Below are positions 57,705-64,000 of a DNA stretch of 64,000 nt, one piece after another. The first letter of the stretch is position 1. Every line of letters starts with the position of its first letter. The notes beneath the pieces were generated by a model, which had not been told where the DNA came from, ran no database searches, and worked only from the letters and a program-made list of their open reading frames with translations. The DNA comes from Schistosoma haematobium (taxonomy: Eukaryota; Platyhelminthes; Trematoda; Strigeidida; Schistosomatidae): NCBI RefSeq assembly GCF_000699445.3, contig NC_067197.1:29867809-29931808 (forward strand), written 5' to 3'. Made by a program: the position numbers and the translations under genes.

Positions 57705-59237
57705 ATAAATGAAATCACCGCCTGTAGAATTCCTAGAGTTACTGCCGGTTACAAGCCCGGGTAAAGGAGGAGAATTGAGCATAGCACCAGCAGTTCCCCC
57801 CTCCATCGAAAATAGTCCTGCTGAAAAAAGCGCTAACCAGGAAAAACAATTTGAACCATTTAAACTCTATTGAGAAAGATTTTGGAAGAGGAACAAGGTC
57901 AAACGGACTGGAAAAAGGACACCTCATCAAGATATCAAATAAATGAGCCCTGAGCAAATATGAAAAATACAGAGGAATCACACTACTGTCGGTACCAGAA
58001 AACGTTTTTAACAGTGTTAATAAACCGGATGAAAGACGCCCAACTTCAATATAAACAGACTGGTTTCCGTAAAGATCAGTCGTGCACAGACCAAATTGCG
58101 ACACTATGGATCATCCTTGAACAATCAAGCGAATGGAACTCGTCACTATACATCAACTTTATTGACTACGAGAAGGCGTTTGTTAGTGTGAACCAGAGAA
58201 CATTATGGAAACTTCTTCGACACTATGGAGTATCTAAGAAATTCGTCAACATCATACGGAATTCATACAACAGATTGAAGTGCGAAACCGTGCATGGAGG
58301 ACAGCTGACAGATGAATCCGAAGTGAGGACCGGAGTCAGACAAAGCTGTCTACTCTCCCCCTTCTTTCTTCTGGTGGTTGACTGGATTAGGAAGACTTCA
58401 TCTCGGGAGAAGCGCGGAATACAATAAACAGCTCAGAACCAATAAGACTATTTGAACTTCGCAGATGACCTAGCCCTCCCATCTCATACACACGAGCGAA
58501 TGCAGATGAAGACAACTAGTGTTGCAGCAGTCTCTGCATCAGTAGGCCTCAACATACGCAAACGAAAAAGCAAGATTCTCAAATACAACACGGAGAACAC
58601 CAACCCAATCACACACTCTGGAAGATGTGGGATGTTTCACGTACCTGGGCAGCTTCATCGATGGACGAGAAGGACCAGGTACAGACGTGAAGGCGAGGAT
58701 TGGCAAAGCAAGGGCAACATTCCAACAATTGAAGAACATATGGAACTCAAAACAACTTTCAACCAATATCAAAGTGAGAATCTTCAATACGAACTTCGAG
58801 ACAGTTCTACTGTACGGAGCTGCAACGTGGAGAACTACTATAACTATCACCACGAAGGTACAAGTATTTCTAAACAGTTTTCTATGCAAAATACTTAATA
58901 TCCGTTGTTTGGATACCATCAGCAACAACCTACTGTGGGAGAGAACAAACCAACTTCAAGCTGAGGAGGAAATTAAGAAAAGACGATGGAAGTGGATAGG
59001 AGATACACTACGAAAATCATCAAACTACATCACGACGAAAGTGCCAACTTGGAATTCTGAAGGCAAATGGAAAGAGGAAGACCCAAGAACAGATTGCACT
59101 AGGAGTCGGAAGCAGACATGAAAAGAATGAATAACAACTGGAAACAGCTGGGAGGAATTGCTCAAAACAGAGTTGGATGGAGAATGCTGATGAGTTTCCT
59201 ATAGGCAACAGACGTAAGTAAATAATATAAATGAAAT
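57705..59237 (+). mobile_element. Internally deleted RTE-type LINE with both ends and 11-bp target duplication
   Basis: The body 57716-59226 starts with a GC-richer 5' region (TTACTGCCGGTTACAAGCCC), jumps to the N-terminal part of the reverse transcriptase by about 57880, and ends in a short GTAAGTAAATAA tail. Perfect 11-bp repeats ATAAATGAAAT at 57705-57715 and 59227-59237 flank it. The endonuclease and most of the 5' coding region are absent. Because both ends and the target duplication are in place, the deletion either preceded insertion or happened cleanly afterwards. Confidence 0.85.
57880..59200 (+). pseudogene. RTE-type reverse transcriptase, broken
   Basis: Blocks in order: KYRGITLL-like (about 57962-57990, YRGI altered by frame damage), GFRKDQSCTDQIATL, motif A YINFIDYEKAFVSV (the second Asp of the usual FIDYEKAFDSV is Val), motif B GVRQSCLLSP (Gly to Ser), two TAA stops at about 58425-58427 and 58443-58451, motif C NFADDLALPS, then a 13-bp deletion near 58612 (relative to the copy at 42762-43757) that shifts frame. 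The C-terminal blocks [30 protein letters not shown] follow. The encoded protein is dead. Confidence 0.88.
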
Positions 59238-59914
59238 TATATTAAATATCAATCTAAAACTTATTTGACTTCATACGTTGATTACTAAAATATGTTTTGT
59301 ACTATTTCCAAAAATCTATATCTCTAAATCTATCCCAGTCGAAAAAACAAAACATTGACTATTATAATGAAACAGTAAATGTCAGTAACGTTTACAGTCA
59401 CCGATTGCAACAAAACAAAATATATAATGTGACTATATTTTGCAAATAAAAGTAAACTTTAATAACATCAAGTCGTTGAATTAGTCAACAACAACAACAA
59501 CAAAAATCAACACAAAAACTTTTTTGCCAAAGTGCATTGTGAATTCTTGACAATTTAATTAACAAATCGTTATTATTATTATTTCTTTACATGGAATCAA
59601 TGTCCTTCTCTTTGAAAATCTTGTTTAAATCTATTATTAATTTAATGATATCAGATCAGATTGTTAAGAACCAATCAACTACTTTATCATATTCAAATCT
59701 GATTTCTTACTATACTGATAACATGTCTAGTGCATTTCAATATTTATTAATTAACTAGTTGGGGAGTTTAAAAAAAAGCGAATGACAACTAAGTAATAAT
59801 AACAAGAATAAGTGTTTTTTCTCTTTATTGTCATCTTTCAGTAGACAGATAAGAGGTTTGTTTTTGTTTTTTTCATTTTTGAAATGTTCTTATTTTCTAT
59901 ATAAATTATTTGCT
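59238..59914. other. AT-rich DNA without recognised gene
   Basis: A CAA tract lies at about 59488-59505. Nothing else was recognised. Confidence 0.4.
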
Positions 59915-60388
59915 TAATTTGTAATTATCAGAAGAGGTTTTGTGGAGATTTTAGAAATTTCACTTGTTAAAATCATGAGTGAATTGAAGCTAGACCAGCA
60001 TGGAAAACCTGGAATCACTGGATGGCCTTTTCGTCCTAGTATGAGACTATTCAGAAGTGCGCATCGACGATCCCACCCTCCACGAGATTCGAACCCAGGA
60101 CATATCAGTATCGCGCCAGGCGATTAACCAACTAAACCACTGAGCCAGCATCCAACGGTGTTAATGTCTAACTTCAACCAATCCACGAAATCGCATCACT
60201 GTACACCATTGTCTTCAGTGAACTGATATCTCACAACAGACCCGGTTGAACTCTACTGGTCACTGCATCTCACTAGAACTTCGGGAAATGGCTTTTGACG
60301 CCCGTCACTAGTGAGCAGATAACCGTCCAGTACTTTCAGGCTTTCCATGGTGGTCTAGCTTCTATTGACTCATAATTTATAATTATCA
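59915..60388. mobile_element. Family B inverted pair with near-perfect 16-bp flanking repeats
   Basis: The minus copy with long 5' extension (59931-60320) joins a short plus tail (60321-60372). TAATTT(G/A)TAATTATCA at 59915-59930 and 60373-60388 match 15 of 16; the last bases overlap the family's own terminal ATCAGAAG, so the true duplication may be shorter. The hammerhead core is damaged (CTGAATAG). Confidence 0.75.
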
Positions 60389-61321
60389 ACGTAGTTAATG
60401 ATGTTATAATCATGATTTGTTGAACATGTACCATTTATCTGATATAGTCAAGTAAATGAAATACAAAATTGTAATATTCGAGTTAGTGGTTCTCAGAAGT
60501 GACTAGCAGTATCAATTTGATGAATAGAAGAAAATGAACTAAGAATTGAACTAATAGTAGTTAGGAAAGAATTTAATAAATTTATCCTTGATTTACTAAA
60601 TTACCAATCAAATTATAAAGTGTAAAATAAACTTATTAACATGATGCTTCCTTCAAATATAACTATCAGTTTCATATTATCTCTATTTGTTTATAATGTT
60701 GGCATTGAGTTTTGCAACCATTTCTCCTATCATTTTATACAATCATACAAGTGAATGATAACAAATGTCGGGAGAATTTATAAGAATAAATTAAAAAATT
60801 TATTTTGAAGTAAAAATTTCTTTGAACTTAGCATTACGAGATCATTTGTACAAAACGTCAGGAGAAATTGTTGAAAATCTTAAGTATCTAAATGATATTA
60901 TCATATTTCAAGATTCTTTATATGTAACTAATAATTCGACATTCGGGCATCCAATGTACAGCGTGCAATGAGGATCACTGAAAGGTAAAACGTTCACACA
61001 AGTTTAGCAGGAACTCATTGTTTCATTGTGCAATTATTACCAATTTTTGATAGAGTTATCGTGATAAAGCACGTTTCATACGTTCTGTCTAAGCGGTTTT
61101 TATATTGCTGACTTGTAAGCCACATCAAAAGACAAGTTTTGACAAAGTAAAATCAAGGATAATTGTACTAAGTTTACATTAATTGTTCTCTCACAACCTG
61201 TTGAAAGAAATCACGAATATAATCAGACTCAGAAGCTTGTTACAATATCAGACACATCTGATTGTAGAAGCCAGTGCACATCATGCTATAGTTCCCTGTT
61301 ATACTTTTTTTCTCAAACAAA
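60389..61321. other. AT-rich DNA without recognised gene
   Basis: Nothing supportable was seen. Confidence 0.4.
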
Positions 61322-61648
61322 TATTTTTGTAATTTCAATGGTTAAGATCATGAGTCAGTTGAAGCTAGACCACCATGGAAAACCTGGAAGCACTGGACGG
61401 CCGTTTCGTCCTATTGTGGGACTCCTCAGCGGTGCGCATCCACGACCCCGACGCCTGCGAGATTCAAACCCAGGACCTACTGGTTTCGTGCGCGAGCACT
61501 TAACCATTAGACCACTGAGTCGGCATCCAACGGTGTTAATGTCTAACTTCAACTAATCCACGAAATTGAGCGACACATCCACCATTGTCTTCAGTGAGTT
61601 ACTATCTCACAAGAGACCTGATTGAACTCCACTGGTCACTATTTTTGT
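61322..61648 (-). mobile_element. Family B monomer with 9-bp flanking repeats
   Basis: The body 61331-61639 carries tail, hammerhead, head (AGTGGTCTAATGGTTAAGTGC, GGGTTTGAATCTCGC in RNA sense) and the 5' extension. TATTTTTGT at 61322-61330 and 61640-61648 is a possible target duplication. Confidence 0.8.
61390..61435 (-). ncRNA. Type I hammerhead ribozyme, family B, core intact
   Basis: Core CTGAGGA, helix II GTCC/GGAC, GAAAC, helix III ACGG/CCGT and GTC triplet are intact; helix I GCACCG/CAGTGC has a single C-A mismatch. Confidence 0.7.
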
Positions 61649-63047
61649 TACAAATCCACTTAAACTGACAACTCTTATTATCTTTTTTTAGTATTTCCCA
61701 TTCATCTAATTCACATTCTGTTGTTACTTCGTCAAAGTGTTTGTTGTTTGTTTCTCATATTCATATAAATAAAATTAGATTGCTGAAGGAGAGCAATATG
61801 TTTTGTGAATACTAGAACCCTAGTTAGCATGTATTTGCATGTATTAGCTAAAAAATATTCATTTGGAAATGAAATATTTGATGTTTTGTAACAAAAGTAT
61901 AAACCAGTGATATATTAAACTGAACTTAATCATTAAATAAACAAAAACGATATTTAAAATACGTCCAAATAAATTTCAAAGCTTTACAGTAAAAACATTA
62001 TCCATATTTAGAGAAGAAAACAATATTCCACAGGTAGGCAACAAAAAATATGACACAAAGATGACAGTCATAGAGAAATCAATCACAACTGACAGAAATA
62101 TGTTTTTAAAGAAAAAAAGGATACATTATCAATCACAACCAATCAGTCGAGAAGAATCAAACCATACTATTAGTAGTTTCCTGATTTCATTTTTCTCATT
62201 GAATAATTGATCTAAAACATATATCTATATATGATCCACATGTTGACAATTGTAATGATAACGATTAAAATTAAAAAAAAGATTGATTATAGGTATGAAG
62301 TGGGGTGGGCTGAAAGATTGAGATAAACAAAATCAATGTATCCACGTTGGTGGATAGAGATAGTAAAATATACATGACGACAAAGATAAAGTTAGATTGA
62401 AGATAACAGCTGACATTATCTCGGTAATACATATCACTGTTGATTAATTCTTCTCTAAAATTATTCAAATACTCTCATATAATAAATAGATAGGGAAATA
62501 ATGTTAAATAAGTCTTTTGAAGTTTTACTTAAAATTTCATGTTTCTAGTGAAGAATATACATTTTCTGTTATAATAACTACTGTATATGTATATGATTAC
62601 CTTGGATATGTATTGATCAGTAGAGGGATAAGATATTTAATACTTGTACAATCTAAATTGGAGATAAAAGAAAGAAATAGTGAAAAATCCTAGGATTGAT
62701 TAATCAAATTAATGATTATGTATATATAATGGTTTGTTTTAATCAACTATCACCTTTAAATACTGTTGGACAAATTTATCTAAACCAATCAATTAAATAG
62801 AAAATGAATTAATTTATATACGAATCATGTAAATTGTTAAATGTTATAGAACTAGATTCATTTTTCTATCTGTAGAAATAAACAAACGGATTATTTCTTA
62901 ATTAAAGAGGAAATACATCTTGTCTTGAATATAAATAATTATGACTTTTCATTTTACTAAAACAATTATGAGGTAAGTCAAATTAAATGTTATTGTAGTT
63001 TGTAATTGAGTTGTATTGATATATATGTGTATGTATATGTATAAACA
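61649..63047. other. AT-rich DNA without recognised gene
   Basis: Nothing supportable was seen. Confidence 0.45.
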
Positions 63048-63095
63048 TACCCCTTGTGGAGTAGCATAGGCCGCCAGTAGCTCTTCTAGGGCTGT
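63048..63095 (-). repeat. Short RTE 3'-end fragment
   Basis: CCCCTTGTGGAGTAGCATAGGCCGCCAGTAGCTCT resembles the extreme 3' coding end of the RTE copies in reverse complement (compare 30828-30860 and 9187-9220). The length is too short for certainty. Confidence 0.5.
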
Positions 63096-63374
63096 ATATA
63101 TCAGAAGTAAGTTGATGTAATAATGCTTTCACTTAAATGTCTGAATCTGTATGAGTTATAAAACTCGAATGTTGATTAAATACACAATAATTAGTTATTA
63201 TTTAATATGAAATTTCACCCAATCAAATATTTTTGACGTCACCCTAATGATCTTTTAACTGCTTAACATATTGTCTTAAATAGGTATTTACAACAAAGTT
63301 ACTAGCTATCATATGAAAGTTGCTCTCACAACAATTTCTTAGTTTGAAATATGTATTTTGTGATATCTGACACT

Positions 63375-63518
63375 TATTTGCAAGGTGTACTTGTAATCTT
63401 GAAGGAACTGATGCTCCCTGACGGATTCGATCCCGTGTCACCCAGCTTCACAATCAGAGACATTAACACTGAGCTATCCGGGCCGCGATTGACCTCTTCT
63501 AGGACTGAGATGTATTTA
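63375..63518 (-). repeat. Family C copy with truncated hammerhead
   Basis: In RNA sense, a linker, the tRNA-like head (GGCCCGGATAGCTCAGTG, GGGATCGAATCCG) and GGGAGCATCAGTTCCTTC, ending just after ACACCTTGCA where the hammerhead core should begin. The ribozyme is lost. Confidence 0.75.
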
Positions 63519-63764
63519 CAATTGATTGATCACTGGATGGTGATCAATGTCATGTATGTCAGGTCCTTCTTAGTGCAAATAGGATCTTATCGACCAAGTT
63601 GCAGTGTAGCTACTAGTTTAGATGACTTGACCACCATCTTATTTCAATATAGTGCATGCAATATCGAGTCACTCAGACTAGTGTTCACATCATATAGGAT
63701 TTGATCTACACTAAGAAGGATCTGACATTCATGACATCGATCACCACCCAGTGATCAATCAGTT
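63519..63764. mobile_element. 246-bp foldback element with about 57-bp terminal inverted repeats, joined to family C
   Basis: The left end CAATTGATTGATCACTGG ... GTCCTTCTTAGTG (63519-63576) is the inverted, mildly diverged copy of the right end CACTAAGAAGGATC ... CAGTGATCAATCAGTT (63708-63764). Each end is itself a small hairpin (GATCACTGG.TGGTGATC). No coding capacity. It is directly adjacent to the family C copy, as is the related half-element at 13795-13950. Confidence 0.7.
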
Positions 63765-64000
63765 ATAAATTTAATATATAAAATATGAAATATTAGTTTC
63801 TCTTATTATATAATTGTATATTTCAACTGAAGATCATTTTTCTAAGTGAAAATTCTTTTGGTCATATTCATATTGTACTGATTAATTAATATTAATAAAT
63901 AATTAAAACTGTCAGTCTGAATTTACAATCTCATTTCATTGTTTAAATCATTAAATTACTTTTTAAATCATTAAACTTCCTTTGATAGAAAAATACAAAA
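63765..64000. other. AT-rich DNA without recognised gene
   Basis: Nothing supportable was seen. Confidence 0.4.

Noticed and set aside
58452..58898. 148-codon frame beside the RTE reverse transcriptase
   Set aside because: Its first part is true RT sequence (motif C); after the 13-bp deletion it runs out of frame, and the real coding continues in another frame.
1..64000. CRISPR array, bacterial operon or phage content
   Set aside because: No regularly spaced direct repeats with unique spacers; all features are those of a eukaryotic, repeat-rich genome.

Overview
The window looks like intergenic or intronic DNA of a blood fluke (Schistosoma). It is strongly AT-rich and full of simple repeats. 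It carries many copies of a tRNA-headed repeat whose tail matches the Schistosoma Sm-alpha hammerhead ribozyme design, several decayed RTE-type LINEs resembling schistosome SR2/Perere-3, and an invertebrate gypsy-type LTR element. The genus call is inference from these repeat families. I found no host exon, tRNA or rRNA that I could defend, and almost every short open frame is chance or lies inside a repeat.

Layout. 1-2 kb: AT-rich DNA, a possible LTR relic (1205-1747) and an (AT)n tract. 1989-6412: a gypsy-type retrotransposon with one intact 1331-codon gag-pol frame, a polypurine tract and a 416-bp 3' LTR, but no 5' LTR in the window. 7.93-8.46 kb: an unexplained GC-rich island. 9.2 kb: an RTE relic. 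10-27 kb: many hammerhead repeats, a solo LTR nested in one of them, and a pair of other LTR-like repeats. 27.6 kb: the best copy of a third hammerhead family. 29.5-33.6 kb: duplicated repeat blocks around a 5'-truncated RTE copy with a target-site duplication. 36-48 kb: more hammerhead repeats and an RTE copy ending in a (GTAA)n array. 49.2 kb: an unidentified repeat. 51-63.8 kb: inverted hammerhead dimers, an internally deleted RTE copy with target-site duplications, and a foldback element next to a third-family copy.

I use three working names. Family A is Sm-alpha-like (helix II GTCC/GGAC, helix III ACGC/GCGT). Family B has core CTGAGGA and helix III ACGG/CCGT. Family C has helix II GTGC/GCAC and helix III ACCC/GGGT. 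All three share one plan: a tRNA-like head with A- and B-box motifs, followed by a type I hammerhead with a loopless 4-bp helix III. All are non-autonomous. RTE-type LINEs in the window could supply mobilising enzymes, which is inference. Many A and B copies sit as inverted dimers bounded by 8-18 bp direct repeats, so the dimers probably moved as units.
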